Shown here: in pieces, positions 10,372 through 21,063 of the stretch
Numbering within the stretch: position 1 is the first letter of the stretch
Layout of the letters: each line of letters starts with the position of its first letter
Assembly (NCBI GenBank): GCA_024345305.1
Contig: BRON01000018.1
Coordinates: 372,001 to 436,000 of the forward strand
DNA from: Mrakia gelida
Taxonomy: Eukaryota > Basidiomycota > Tremellomycetes > Cystofilobasidiales > Mrakiaceae
Length of the DNA: 64,000 bases
Direction of reading: 5' to 3'
Translations under genes and position numbers: made by a program
Notes under the pieces: generated by a model
Database searches by the model: none
What the model was told of the DNA's origin: nothing
The model's input: only the letters and a program-made list of their open reading frames with translations

Positions 10372-11798
10372 ATGGCCATCATCATCGCAAACACTCCCAA
10401 GGGTGAGCCCAAGAAGAAGCAGGGGAGGGAGGGGGAGGGAGAGGTGAGCTGAGCTGAGCTGACTCGTTTGAGCTGGTTGGTTTGGAACGAACGGACGCTC
10501 AGAGTTCGACGACGCTGTTTCCAAGGCTGGATCAGGACTCGTAGTGGTGGATTTCCATGCTCAGTGGTGGTAGGTCCTCTCGCTTCAAGCTTGGGTGAGG
10601 GGAGGGCGGAGAGCAGAGGAGAGGGAGGGAAGGGAACGTGGTGAGCTGGATGGGGGGAGGGAGGGAGGTGGAAGCTGACCATCGTTCTTTCTGCTTGCTC
10701 TTTGGATTTGGGGTGATGAAGTGGTCCTTGGTGAGCTGCTGCTGCTTCGCTCTCCTTAGGCTGGGCTTTGGGCATTCGGAGGGGAGAGGGGGAGAGAGCG
10801 AGAACGAAGGAGGAGGAGGAGAGTTGCGAGTTGTCGAGCTGACGAGCTTCGATGTCCTTCCCTTTCTTCCAGTCATGCTATCGCACCCGTGTTTGAGGTC
10901 AGCCTACTCCTCTCGCTACATTCCCACTCTGATACTGACCTCCGACTCGCTTTCGTCGCTCGCTTAGAAACTCGCCAACCAAGTTCGTTCATCTTCCCCA
11001 CCTCGACCTCGACCTCGTTCGAGTCCCACCCCAGGAGAGCGAGCAACCGAGCTCATCTTCTGCTTCTCTTTGCCTGCGTTTGCATTTTGATTAGCACACA
11101 GCAACAACCTTCATTAAAGTAGACACGGACGTCAACAAATCCATCGCTTCCAGATTCAGAATCACTGGTGCGTTCTCGCTTCCCTCTTCCTTCTCAACCT
11201 TGAGCTTCGCGACCCTTCCAGCTCTCCCTCCCTCCTCTTCTCTCCCTCTCTCCCTCCCACCTTCAACCCCTCAACCCAACTAACCGCTCATCCCACCCTC
11301 TTTCTCCGTAGCCATGCCAACCTTCATCTTTCTCCGCTCCTCCTCGGAAGTGGACCGTCTCCGAGGAGCGGACCCTTCCAAGCTCACCTCCCTCGTTCGA
11401 ACGCTCGCTGGACCCGCGCCCGAGGGAGGATGGCCCAAGGGGAAGGGGAACACGCTTGGTGGAACCGCGGCTGGTGGGTCGAGTGAAGGAGGAGCGAGTG
11501 AGAATGGAGGGTGGTTGAGCGCTTTTAACCCTTTGCTGGTGAGTCTGTCGAGGGAGGGAAGGGGAGGGTGAGGGAGAGGTTGAGCTGGAGCTGACGCGCC
11601 TTGCTTCCTGTTCGCTGTTCTCTTTCCTTCGCACGCCCAGGTCTTGTCCCTGATCTTCGTGAGTCCATCCCAACTCATTCCCTTCTTATCTTTCTCCTCC
11701 CCTTCGAGTCGCGCGAGCCGAAGAGCTGATCGCGTCCTCTTCTCTCGCGTCGCCAGTTCGCCGGACCTTGGGTCTACCAGAAACTCAACGCTGCTTGA
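10372..11798 (+). CDS. Tail-anchored thioredoxin-like protein
   Basis: Disulfide oxidoreductase of the thioredoxin fold; joined exons give 168 residues. Exons: 10372-10402, 10503-10569, 10722-10730, 10873-10897, 10968-10982, 11095-11167, 11312-11538, 11641-11658, 11757-11798 (507 nt in total including stop, a multiple of three). The product has LVVVDFHAQW, the catalytic CGPC, HAIAPVFEKLANQ, FIKVDTDVNKSIAS, the cis-proline loop AMPTFIF and a Gly-rich linker. A C-terminal hydrophobic segment (FNPLLVLSLIFFAGPWVY) is followed by a short tail, as in a tail-anchored protein. CGPC exists only if the 9-nt exon is spliced in; without it the protein would read WCHA. An 18-nt exon codes for part of the anchor. 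The donor after exon 5 (GTTCGT) and its acceptor GATTAG are the least certain joins. Confidence 0.85.
10722..10730 (+). other. 9-nt microexon completing the thioredoxin CGPC site
   Basis: TGGTCCTTG sits between ATGAAG (acceptor AG) and GTGAGC (donor). Exon 2 ends in phase 2 with TGG-TG; adding this exon and then TCATGC gives TGG TGT GGT CCT TGT CAT GCT, i.e. W-C-G-P-C-H-A. The introns either side are 152 nt (10570-10721, CTGAC at about 10676) and 142 nt (10731-10872). Confidence 0.88.
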
Positions 11799-12190
11799 GC
11801 ACGATGCACGTTCTAGTTAATTCTAGGTTGGGTTGGGTTCGGGTTTGGGTTGGGCTGGTGGGTGTACAGATACAGTTTAAAGATACGTGCTGCTTGACAA
11901 GGAGGAGCGACGGACGTTGAGTCGAGACGGAGACGTTTAATGATCATGCCCCTTTCGCTACTGAGTCCAATGGCCACCAGAGGGGTTTGAAGGAAGGAGA
12001 TCGGCTGGCTCAACCTCTTCGAGGGAATCGAATCTAGCTCGAAAGAGAACGTCGAGACGCGAGACACACGACGACGACGCGTCGACCTCTCTGCCCTCAC
12101 TCCCTCGTTCGTCCTCTCTCTCTCTCACTTCCCGAAACAGAGCCTCACTTGTAACACATCCACATCTGTCTACACTCCCCTTCCAATCCT
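11799..12190. other. Convergent 3' region between thioredoxin and membrane-protein genes
   Basis: Shared downstream region of two converging genes. It holds the G-run repeat listed separately and otherwise only short shadow reading frames. An AT-richer stretch with TTTAA at about 11935-11941 may hold a poly(A) site for one of the genes. Confidence 0.5.
11826..11862 (+). repeat. Telomere-like G-run repeat, potential G-quadruplex
   Basis: Six GGG runs (11830-32, 11835-37, 11841-43, 11847-49, 11852-54, 11860-62) separated by 2-5 nt, mostly as GGGTT units. It begins about 28 nt after the thioredoxin stop codon, in the 3' space shared with the converging gene. It fits the G3+N1-7 rule for a four-layer intramolecular quadruplex with runs to spare. 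Confidence 0.8.
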
Positions 12191-13744
12191 CTACAGAAAT
12201 CCGGGACTCCCCCAAACCCACATCGCCCACGCACTCCCCAACCCCTCCAACAGATTCCCTCCCCTCTTCACCATCCACCACCCCCATCCTTCCTCCTCCT
12301 CCCCCTGCCTTCCCTCATCTATCGGCCAGAAAAAGAACCGTCCGGAGTACCAAGCCCACGCGACCGTGGCAACCGTACACCATGCGACGTCAGCGGTGAT
12401 GGATCCGACGGCGTGATTGGACGTGAGGTAGGTCTTCCAAACCTCTGAGGGGAGGTAGAAGAGCGCGTGGGGTTGGAATTGGAGGAGGGTGCGGAGGATC
12501 GATGTGAGGAGAGAGGAGGAGAGGAAGATGGGCAGGAGGTACGTTGGGAGCGGAAGGAGGAAGGCGAGGAAGATGGCTCCGAGGTTAAGTTCCGAGGAGG
12601 AGGGTGTTGAAGGGGTCGGGAGGATGAAGGGGAGGAGGAGGAGGAAGTGTAGGAGGAGGAGGTTGGGGAGGAAGGTTGGTGCTAAGAGGAAAAACCGACA
12701 CCGACGACGAAGAGGAAGTCAGCAGAGCTCAAAAGGAAGACGCGTCGAGCTCCTGTTTCGAAACGAAGCGACAGAAGGACTCACTGTTCACCGTTATGGG
12801 CACCACAGAAGCTGACAACGAGCTGAGCATCAACGGGATCCAGACCCTTCTAGGTACCACCGCGTTATTCCAAGTCCTAAAGCCCGAAACACTCGACTTC
12901 CCTCTCCTCACGCACCCGACGAACCAGAGACTCGACGCGACGCTGACAGCTACGACTTGGCCGAGGAGGAGGACGCAAGCTGCTTCGTATGGTCCCCAGT
13001 TCTTCTCCTCCTCCACCACCTCGTTCTTCTCTTTCTCGTCCTCCTTCGTTCCCTGGTTGAGCTTCGAGGGAGGAGGTCCCGGCTGAATCGACAGCCAGAG
13101 GAACAGGACCCAGTTGACGGTGAAGGAGGTGATGTGGGAGGAGATCCATGCTTTCGGACCTGGTTGGAGGACGAGAGACCAGGCTTGTTCGAAGAGGGCT
13201 GTGTTGGTGAGCCAGGTGGTTATGGAGAGGAGGGGTGGGAGGGGCTGGGAGGAGGGAGGGAGGAGGGAGATGGCGTTGGAGTGGGACCACTGGGAGAGCG
13301 GGCGAGGAAAAAGGGTGAGCTTTCGGGACGTGAAATGGACGAGTGAAGTGCGAGGGGACTGACGATCATGTAGTTGATCATGTCTGCATGAGAAAGAGGA
13401 GAGGAGGGAAGAAAGAACGAACGAACGAAACTGAAGGTCAGCTCGAAGCTCAACGCTCACTCCTCCTTCAATGGCCCTTCTTCTCCAAACAAGGACTTCT
13501 CGGCCATGAACTCACGATACCAAGTATGTCCCAAGCTCCCCATAGCGATCAGTCCGAAGATCATAGCCCATATAGACCTCTTCGTAGCGCCCTTGACGGG
13601 GACCTTCGAGGACGAGAAGACGGTCGCCTGAAGGACGACGACGAAGAGGTAGGCGATGAGGACGAAGTACCCGACGAAGATGGCGAGAGGGGTGAGATGG
13701 GAGAATGGGATATCCAGGAGGGGGATGGTGTCGGAGTCGGCCAT
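12191..13744 (-). CDS. Unknown multipass membrane protein
   Basis: I do not recognise a named family. ATG 13744 starts MADSDTIPLLDIPFSH and a hydrophobic helix (LAIFVGYFVLIAYLFVVVL), then IWAMIFGLIAMGSLGHTWY. Later exons add about four to six more membrane segments, including ITSFTVNWVLFLWLSI, AACVLLLGQVVAVSVASSLW, WIPLMLSSLSASVVPIT and a long apolar stretch at about 12650-12450. The C-terminal part reads AVGSITADVAWCTVATVAW, then an acidic/Trp-rich tail to TAG (12191-12193). An acidic loop (KEDEKEKNEVVEEE) lies at about 13045-13010. Introns near 13456-13390 and 12700 follow the local pattern. Probably a fungus-specific integral membrane protein; function unknown. Confidence 0.62.
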
Positions 13745-14227
13745 GTGAGAGGAGGGGGGAGTCGGAAGGCCGAGGAGATGGAAGGGAAGGGAGGGAGGGA
13801 AGGAGGTCGAGAGGTCGATGGACGAGAGCCGAAGATCCGTGAGTCTTTGATGTCTGGAGACATACGAAAGGCAAGGAGTCAGCTGAGCGTCTGAAATGAT
13901 GTCAAAGAAGAAAGTGTTGTACGAACGAGATGGCGGTGAGGGGAAGGAAGATACGGGGAAGACGAGCTCAAAACGAAAAGGTCGAGCGCGCCTCCTCCTT
14001 CCTCCGCAACGTCCAGCATCTCGACAAACAGGTTTTGGACTCCATAGGACCCCAGGAACTCTTGCCAGCAGTCACATCGCTCCCCTCGACAGCTTCACTC
14101 CTCCCTCGTATCTAGACCCTCGCTTCGGCAGTCCAGCTTTCCTCCTCCCCTCCCTCTTCGACCCTCCCTTCAGCCCACCCACCCATCGACCCCTCGACCA
14201 GGCCTTCCCCAGCTCTCCCTCTCCTCG
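13745..14227. other. Divergent upstream region between membrane-protein gene and half-MYND paralogue 1
   Basis: 483 bp separating two divergently transcribed genes, expected to hold both promoters. C/T-rich just before 14228 and G/A-rich just before 13744 when read on the plus strand, as before most genes here. No coding signal beyond short shadows. Confidence 0.5.
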
Positions 14228-15536
14228 ATGTCTACGCCAGACAACTTCGCTCGCTTACTTGGAATCACCTCGGAGCCAGATGGTTACAACTCGAAGGACT
14301 TCACGTTGGGAGAAGACGAGGATCTCATGGTGTTCGTGAGTTCGTTCGCCTCGTCTTTTGAGCTCGTCTCCGCTCCATCGTCGCTGACTTGCTCCTCTAG
14401 GCGGACCGAGACCACGCTTGCCCTGATTTCAGAATGAGGATCTGATGGAACTCGGTGAAGCCAAGACTTTGCTGTTCTGGGTAAGCTTGAGCCTCTCGAG
14501 CAGGTAGAGGAAGAGGAAGAAGGGAAGGAGACAGAGCTCACTGTCCTTCCTTGTCTCGATTCAGTCTGAGTTCGCCGCTTCCTACCTCCCTCAGTTCGCC
14601 CAGTCCTACTGCACTCGTTCCTTCAAGTCCAACTCCGTCATGAGCATCGGCTTGATCGAGTACAGCAACTGGAGGGACGAACTCGTCCTCAACGCTCCGT
14701 CCATCCCTCACTTCGTTCAGACGCGCGAAGCCTCCGCCGTCGCTCTTTGGATGAAGGTCACCGAGAGGATATCTCTGCTAGATTTTCAGGAGCTCCAGGT
14801 GTGTTCTTTACACCCTTCGTCTCCTCTTCTTTACATCACTGAACTCCTTCCCTTCTTTCCTCGCCTCAGACTCCCTTCGACATCGACGACGAGGACGACG
14901 ACCTGCCCGACGCGTTGTACGAGCTCGACACCCTCCTCGACCTCTGGGGAGATCTACATAACGCCACCACGGGATTTATTTCCTACGGATCCTTCCTCCC
15001 CTCCCCAGATTCACCCACCAGCGCTCGCCTTCGCGCTCGCTTCCCCTTCTTCCTCCTCAGCAAACCTCGATGGGAGGCTTACGGAGAAGAATCGCTCCCT
15101 CGACACTTCAAAAACTTCGTTCCCTACTACGAGGAGATAGTAGTAGCAGGGAGGAGTATTGAGATGACGGCTGTGGTGAGAGAGGCCTGGTCGAAAGGGA
15201 GCAACACGCAGTGGTGGGCCTGCAGGCGTTGGTGGACGAGACGGTCGGGAGGAAGAACCCTTGCTCTGCTGGAACGAGGGGGGAGAACAGGGAGAAGATG
15301 TTGGCGTGCAGTAGAGTGAGTTCGGATTTATCTCTTCTCAAGCTCGAGTAGATCTCGCTGACTTCATTTCGCTCTTCGCAGTGTCTCGCCGTTCGCTACT
15401 GCTCGACCGGTTCGTCTTTGGTCTTCCTCGACAGGTCTCTTCGAGCTGACCTTCCCTCGCTCTTGGACGCCCTGTAGAGCATCAGAAGATTCACTGGAAG
15501 ACCCACAAAAAGGTCTGCTTTAAACCTCTCTGGTAG
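14228..15536 (+). CDS. Half-MYND zinc-finger protein, paralogue 1 (frame broken before the finger)
   Basis: One of four related genes in the window. N-terminus MSTPDNFARLLGITSEPDGY closely matches paralogue 3. The middle is alpha-helical (YLPQFAQSYCTRSF, DALYELDTLLDLWGDLH, SARLRARFPFF). The C-terminus is a single zinc-cluster motif C-x2-C-x4-YCS-x2-HQ-x2-HWK-x-HK-x2-C, encoded across three exons and ending KPLW-stop (15534-15536). It resembles the second half of a MYND domain, with His where a MYND Cys would be. Just upstream, the reading frame carrying NTQWWAC ends one base out of phase with the frame carrying ALVDETVGRKNPC and KMLACSR (15221-15225). Either one base is missing or a 50-nt GT..AG piece (15176-15225) is spliced out. 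Possibly a protein-protein interaction adaptor; no function known. Confidence 0.62.
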
Positions 15537-15557
15537 CGTAGGCTCGGAGCTCAACCA

Positions 15558-15631
15558 GTGAGTCGCGTCTCGCCGCACTCGAACCATCTTTCTCGCATCT
15601 TACGCGTCTCTTTCCTCTTCTGATTTCTCAG
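15558..15631 (+). other. 3'-UTR intron of half-MYND paralogue 1
   Basis: GTGAGTCGCG..CTGATTTCTCAG, 74 nt, beginning 21 nt after the stop codon. An equivalent intron follows the stop of all four paralogues. Further GT..CTGAC..AG-like units follow (for example near 15700-15774), suggesting a multiply spliced 3' UTR. Confidence 0.6.
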
Positions 15632-16216
15632 TCGATCACCGCCTAAAGTCTCGGACTCTCTTCAGCGCGTTTTCGGCCCCTGGCCGCCAACCTGGTGAGC
15701 TGCTTCCGTCTTCGTCGCGTCGTGTCGTTTGAGCTCGACGTTGATTGACCGTTTTCCTTCCTCGTTTCACCAGGATGACCGAACGAATCATGCAAATCGA
15801 CCCTCTTGGTAACTTCGAGATCATATGTGGTATCCTCTCTCGCCGTCGGAAAGACCTGCTCCCAGCAATCGATCTCAACCGGACCTCGACCCTCCACCGC
15901 TCGTCTTGATCCAAGCTCGTGCGACCCAACCTGCCTTTCATTAGTCTGAGCTCCAACTAAACCTTCCGGCCGCCCTGTTCTCGCCGATGGGCCTCTTCAA
16001 GAGCGATACTTAAAGACCAGCCTTGGAGGCGAGCGAGCGCCGAGTCGCGTTGAGGTTCAGACCGTCTGTCGGTCCGGCTTCCCTTTCCTGACCTCTCCTC
16101 TCATCAGGCTCTCTCTCATTTCCCCCCAACATCCACCACTACCCATCTCAAGTCCTTCTTCAACAGGAGAGCACAGCCCCACCGACCCTCGAACGTCTCA
16201 AGACCGTCGCCAGCAA

Positions 16217-16927
16217 ATGCGAAAAGGACATTCAAGAGCACCTTCTCTTCCCCTCTCGCTCACTCCTCCATCCTCGCCGACCTTTAAGCCAACTCTCACC
16301 AGCGCCTTCAACCCCTTTTACTCCCTCTCGACCTCCACTCCCACTACCACAGGACTCAACACCCCTCCTCCCTCCCCAACTCGACCAGCGTTCCATCGAC
16401 TCCCCGCCCACCTCGAAGAACCTCAACCCCTCAACGCAGCCAAACTCTTCCTTCAGCTTCGTCGGAAGTCTTCCCTCGCTAAGATCCAAGCTCAGAAGGA
16501 GAAGGCTGCGAGGGTGGTAGAGAGGGAGGAAGCTCAGTCTGGACGTAAGTCTTTCGTTTCGGTTTCGACGCGTCGTCGCTTTTCTCGAGCACTCGACTCG
16601 ACTTGAGCTGACCGTCTCCGTCTCTTCTTCCCTCTCCACCCCTCTTCACGGACTGAAGTACGAGTCGCTCTCCGAAAAGACATCTCCTCCAACTTCGAGC
16701 TTTACGACTCGATGCCTGGTCTGTTTGGGGAGATGCTTGCTGCTCTCGAGGATGTTCGAGCTGAACGAGCGAGGGCGAAGGATGAGCTCGAGGCGGGTCC
16801 GATGGGAGGAGCTGGGAGGAGGAGTAGTTCGGCTTGTGGGTCGCCGCTGTTTAGGGAGTGGAGCAAGGAAGGTGCGGAGGGGGATGGGTTGGTGGAGGAG
16901 GAGGAGGTCGAGGAGTTGAGGATTTAG
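16217..16927 (+). CDS. Disordered/helical protein of unknown function
   Basis: Not recognised. From ATG 16217 the reading is Ser/Pro/Thr-rich (SLTPPSSPTFKPTLTSAF, TPPPSPTRP), then strongly helical and charged (KLFLQLRRKSSLAKIQAQK). An intron (16548 to about 16660, CTGAC at 16609) joins it to RVALRKDISSNFELYDSMP and LFGEMLAALEDVRAERARAK, then an acidic C-terminus to TAG 16925-16927. SP/TP-rich N-terminus plus helix suggests a regulated scaffold or cell-cycle-type protein, but that is only composition. Upstream sequence at 16165-16216 also looks codable in another frame, so the true 5' end may include more exons. Confidence 0.5.
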
Positions 16928-17112
16928 GACGAGTGAATGGTGAGGGAGAGAGGGAGGCAGAGAACGATGGTTCGGAGCTGGTGAGTAGTATAGTACAGTA
17001 AGGATAGCTCAGCTCAGTTCAGTCGTCGTTCGATCGATATCAGCCTCGTTTGCTCGCTTTCCTCGCGTCCGCGGACGTCGTTCGAAATCGAAAGAAAGAA
17101 TCGAAACGCTCA

Positions 17113-19464
17113 TCATCGACCAGCCCTCCTCGCGATCCCCCCAGTCCCACTCGCACCAGCATTGCCTCCGCCTTCCACCACAGCCGGGTTCTCCTTCACG
17201 AGTCTCTCGATCGGCCCCTTCTCGCTCTCCTTCACCTCCTCGCCCAAGAACCTCCATGCCTGACCCGCTTCCCTCGCCTCCGCCCAAGTCGCGTTGAGCT
17301 CGACTTCAGCCTTGGTGACGGGCGCAGAACGATTGAGGAGTGGGTGGAGAGAAGTTGAAGTGTGTTGAGTGAGATGGGCGAGGAGGGGTTGAAGGTGGGT
17401 GAAGCTGGAGAGGAGGCGTCGAGGAGGGAAAGGGAGAGAGAGAGAGAGGGAGGTCAGAACGAAAGCTCGAAGGGGAAGGGAGAAGAAGAAAGGGAAGAGA
17501 AACGAAGACGAACGCTTCTGTCCTCGAGGCATGGCGAGCGAGTGAGAGCATGTGATCTGATATGGTTTGCGTCGAGGTGGAGACGGTTGAAGTGAGGCTG
17601 GAGAGCGAGGCGAGGAAGTCGGTTCGAGTGAGGATCGCTGAGTCGGTGGACGTCGAGCTCGTGGAGGAGGAGATGAGGAGACGAAGAGCATCTGCGAGTG
17701 CGAGAAAGACAGAGTGGATCGGTCAGTCGGAAGCTCGTTGACTGTTGGGCTCGACGCGAGGCTTGCTCTCGGACGAGGGACAAACGGCAAAGACGAGCGG
17801 ACGTACCTTCCCACTTCTTCCTCTGCTCTTCAACGACCTTCGTCTCCTCATCACCGCCGATCCCTGTGAAAGCCTTATCCTGAAGGTCCTTGAGTTCTCC
17901 GACGAGAGCGACGAGCAGCGCCTCCAGCTCCCTGAGCTTCCCGATATCGTTCGAGAGCGACGCGTGCAGGAGGAGAGCTGTTGGGAGGAGGGTCGAGGAG
18001 AGGTGGGATTTGGCCTGGTGATGGATCGCGTCAGCTTCGGAGCTTGAACATAAAGTCTAAGACTCGAGGGGACAAGAGAAGCAAGAGAAGACGAGAAGAA
18101 CTCACGAGTCGAAGCAATCCAACCTCTCTCTCTACCTCCTCCAACCGATCCTTCTCCCTCCCAGCCTCCATCAGGTCGTTCACAAGTCCCTTCTCTTCCG
18201 GCCCCTCCTCTTCCACATCATCCTCGCCATCCAAGAACCTCTCCATCTCCGCTTCCCAGACCTCCTCGTCGCCAACCTGCTTCGCGAACACGTCCTCCAG
18301 CCTCCTCTCTTCGACTTCGAGCTCGTTCTTCTCCGCATCCCTGTCCCCAGGGCGAGCTGACGCGACCGTCGAGGAGGTTTGGGATGCGAGGGCTTGGGAA
18401 GCTGAGGCTAAGGAGCGGAAGAGAGCTGGGGATTGGGTGAGGTGGAGAGGTTGGGCGGGTGAGGTTGAGGTTTGTGGGTGGAGGTGAGGGTCGAGGGAGG
18501 TGAGGAGGACGTCGAGGAGGGTTGGGATGGAGGTTGATGAGATCTGGGAGGGGACAAGAAAGGCTTTAGATGTCAGAGGGGAGAGAGGCAGGGTCGAGGG
18601 CGAGGAGAAATGGATGAACGAACGAGCAATCCGAACGACGTGAGGTCCGACTCGAGGGTCGAGATCTCAGATGCGAGAGCTGCTTCGGTTTCGAGACGAG
18701 TTTGGTTGTTGATTTGTTGGTTGTAGAGTTTGAGTCTGGTCGGGAGGAAGAAGAGAGATCGTGTGAGTAAGCTGAGAAGGAGGGGAAGAGACGAGGGAGA
18801 AGGACGAACTGGAGACGGTCGATGTTGAGCTCGAGTTGACGGACTCTTCGCTCTTTGATTGAAGCGATGGATCGGTTGAGGGTAGCCATTTCACTGGGGG
18901 AAGAGTAAGAGGACGAAGATCAGCTCCAGCTTGGACTGAGGAAGAGCTCAAGGGAGCATGGGTGAGGAGGTGAAGGAAGAGGAGACGAACGTGAGCTCGG
19001 ACGGAGGAAGATAGCTCGGAGACGGCAGACTTGAGCTTGAAGAGAACGGGGGTGCCTCTTTGACGACTCCGAGAGAGAGAGCTCGGTCCCAGCTGTTCGA
19101 AGGATGGAAGCAGAGCTGTCAGCAACAAGCTAAGAAGGAGGAAGGAATCAGCCTCCCATCCTTCCTTCCTTGAGCTCGAGCTCGAGCTCATCGCTTCGCT
19201 CGCACCTCCCAACCACCCACTCTCGTAGATTCGACGCAGAGCAAACCCGAGCTCTACTCACATCTCCCTCTCCTCCTTCTCCAAGGCTGTTGTTCCTCCT
19301 CTCTTCTGATCCTCGTCTATCACTCTCGCAAGCCAACAACAGAGGTCGTTCAGCGAAGGTACCTCGAGAGCCCAAGCCAGATCAGAGGGAGTGATCTTCT
19401 CCTGGATCTCAGGAGACACAAGCGTAGAGACGTAAGCGGAGAGAGTGTCGAGGTGGGCCATCAT
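17113..19464 (-). CDS. Coiled-coil protein, possibly augmin HAUS3-like
   Basis: ATG 19464 opens MMAHLDTLSAYVSTLVSP, then ITPSDLAWALEVPSLNDLCCW. That short N-terminal helical block is reminiscent of the HAUS3 N-terminus (a DF/LxW..L.WL pattern). The rest, joined over about seven introns, is heptad-rich: FKLKSAVSELSSSVRAH, MATLNRSIASIKERRVRQL, QQINNQTRLETEAALASEI, an acidic stretch around 18210 and LEEVEREVGLLRL. The C-terminus reads VELNATWAEAREAGQAWRF and ends GIARRAGR (stop at 17113). If HAUS3, it would act in gamma-tubulin recruitment to spindle microtubules; the identity is a guess from architecture. Coiled-coil nature is well supported. Confidence 0.55.
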
Positions 19465-19779
19465 CGTCTTGGAGTGATACGTTGAGGTCCTCGCTGTTGG
19501 TTGCTAGGCAGCGAAGAAGGAGGAAGCCGAAAACGAGGCGAGCTCGCCTTTGGAAAGTCCTTCCCGTCGTTTTCTCTTCTCAACCGGCCAGCAGCTCGTA
19601 AGAACTCACTTCGCTCGATCTATCGACATCCAATCCCTCGTTAACCCCTTCGGTATCCTCCCTCACCTCTGAGGCTCCCCCACCAAACACGCTTCTCTCA
19701 GCTCCTCTCCTCACCACCTTCGCTCTCTTAAACCTCCTTCAACCTCTCCCGCACCTTCGTCCCTTCCCGCCTACTTCTC
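19465..19779. promoter_or_regulatory. Divergent promoter, coiled-coil gene / half-MYND paralogue 2
   Basis: 315 bp between two divergent start codons. It has a purine-rich half next to 19465 and a C/T-rich half next to 19780, typical of start regions in this window. No TATA box seen. Confidence 0.4.
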
Positions 19780-21063
19780 ATGCATACTCCAGCAGAACTC
19801 GGTGCGCTCCTTGGTCTTTCGGTCGATCCGGAAGACTTCACCCTCTCGCTCTGTGCATCAGAGAACGTCCGAAAAAGCAGCAACATCGTGAGTCCGTCCT
19901 CCCCTCTTCCTCGCGGCTTCCCTCTCGCCTCTTGCGCTGACCCCTTCCGGTCTTCCGCACCCAAACCGCTCAGAACTTCAGGGGGCTGGACAGTGCGTAT
20001 TCCGCCCACCTTCCGACTTTCTGGGTAAGCAACGACGCACTCAGGACACGAAGGCTGATATCGATCAAGCTGACCGTCCCTCCTCGCGTTGGCCTCCTTC
20101 ATTCAGGCTGAACTCGCCTCGCTCTTCCTTCCCCAACTCATCCAGGCTTTCATTCACCACCCGAATCACGCGGAGCCAACTTCCGACAACCGGAGTGACT
20201 TTCTTAACTTCACCGGTACTCTCCAAGAAACGATCTCGATGAGAGGTGCCTTCGTTCATCTCTTTCGAACTCGTCCAGACGAAGTCTTCGCTCTCTGGTT
20301 CAAGAACCTGGAGGTCATCTCGCTCTTCAGTTTCGATGATGTTATGGTAGGTACCAGCTTCTCGTACCGATCTTTACTCTCGAATCGCAGCTAATCTTGC
20401 TCTTCTTTGGCCTCCAGCAACGTCCAGGAAGAGACGAAGTCCACGCCGCCCAAACCGACACCCTACTCGACCTCCTCCTCATCATATGGATGAAGGTTCA
20501 CAGCTACCTCCTTTTACTAGTCGAGGATCACTACACTCTTCCAACCTTAGACCCAGCAACTCGACTCCGCCTGCAGTCTCTGTTGCCCGCTGTCTCCTCC
20601 AACCAAGATCGCTGGACTCGAGACTGTCCCAGGCTCGCGGAGGCTCTGCAGGACTTCAGGGTGTTCCTTTATCTCGACGAGGTGGCTTTCAAGGCAAGCC
20701 TCAGGTTGTTCTGGATGGAGGAAGACGAGGACGTTTACCTGCAGTGGTGGGACTGCGAGAAACCGCACGATGATGAGGGGGACGAGGACGACGACTGTTT
20801 CGAGGGAACAGAGGAGATGAGGGCTTGTGGTAGAGTGAGTCGACCATTCGATCATCTCCCTTCTAACGCAACTAACATATCTTTACGTTTTGCAGTGCTA
20901 CTCGGTTCGATACTGCTCACGACGTTCGTCCTCAAATTCGAAAGCTCTCCGAGACGACGCGACTGGAACCCATCCCTCCCTCCCTTCTCTTCGTTTGAAA
21001 CCAGGTCATCAACGCATGCACTGGAAGACCCATAAGCTCGTCTGCTTCGGGCCTCAGTGGTGA
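19780..21063 (+). CDS. Half-MYND zinc-finger protein, paralogue 2
   Basis: Second copy, and together with paralogue 4 one of the two with an open frame throughout. N-terminus MHTPAELGALLGLSVDPEDF; middle FLNFTGTLQETISMRGAFVH and LRLQSLLPAVSSNQDRW (the RLRxxLP..S..RW block shared with 1 and 3); then YLQWWDCEKP, an acidic loop (DDEGDEDDDCFEGTEE) and the finger. The finger is assembled from exons ending ACGR, then CYSVRYCSR, then HQRMHWKTHK, giving C-x2-C-x4-YC-x3-HQ-x2-HWK-x-HK-x2-C. Stop 21061-21063. Transcribed divergently from the coiled-coil gene. Function unknown; MYND-type fingers usually bind proline-rich partners. Confidence 0.7.

Noticed and set aside
16991..17065. tRNA-like A box (TAGCTCAGCTCAGT)
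   Set aside because: No B box, no acceptor or anticodon stem pairing; no tRNA or rRNA gene was found anywhere in the window.
17360..17480. GAGAGAGA-type simple repeats (also at 47290 and 61630)
   Set aside because: Short purine runs, mostly in introns or upstream regions of minus-strand genes; ordinary pyrimidine tracts, not mobile or satellite DNA.
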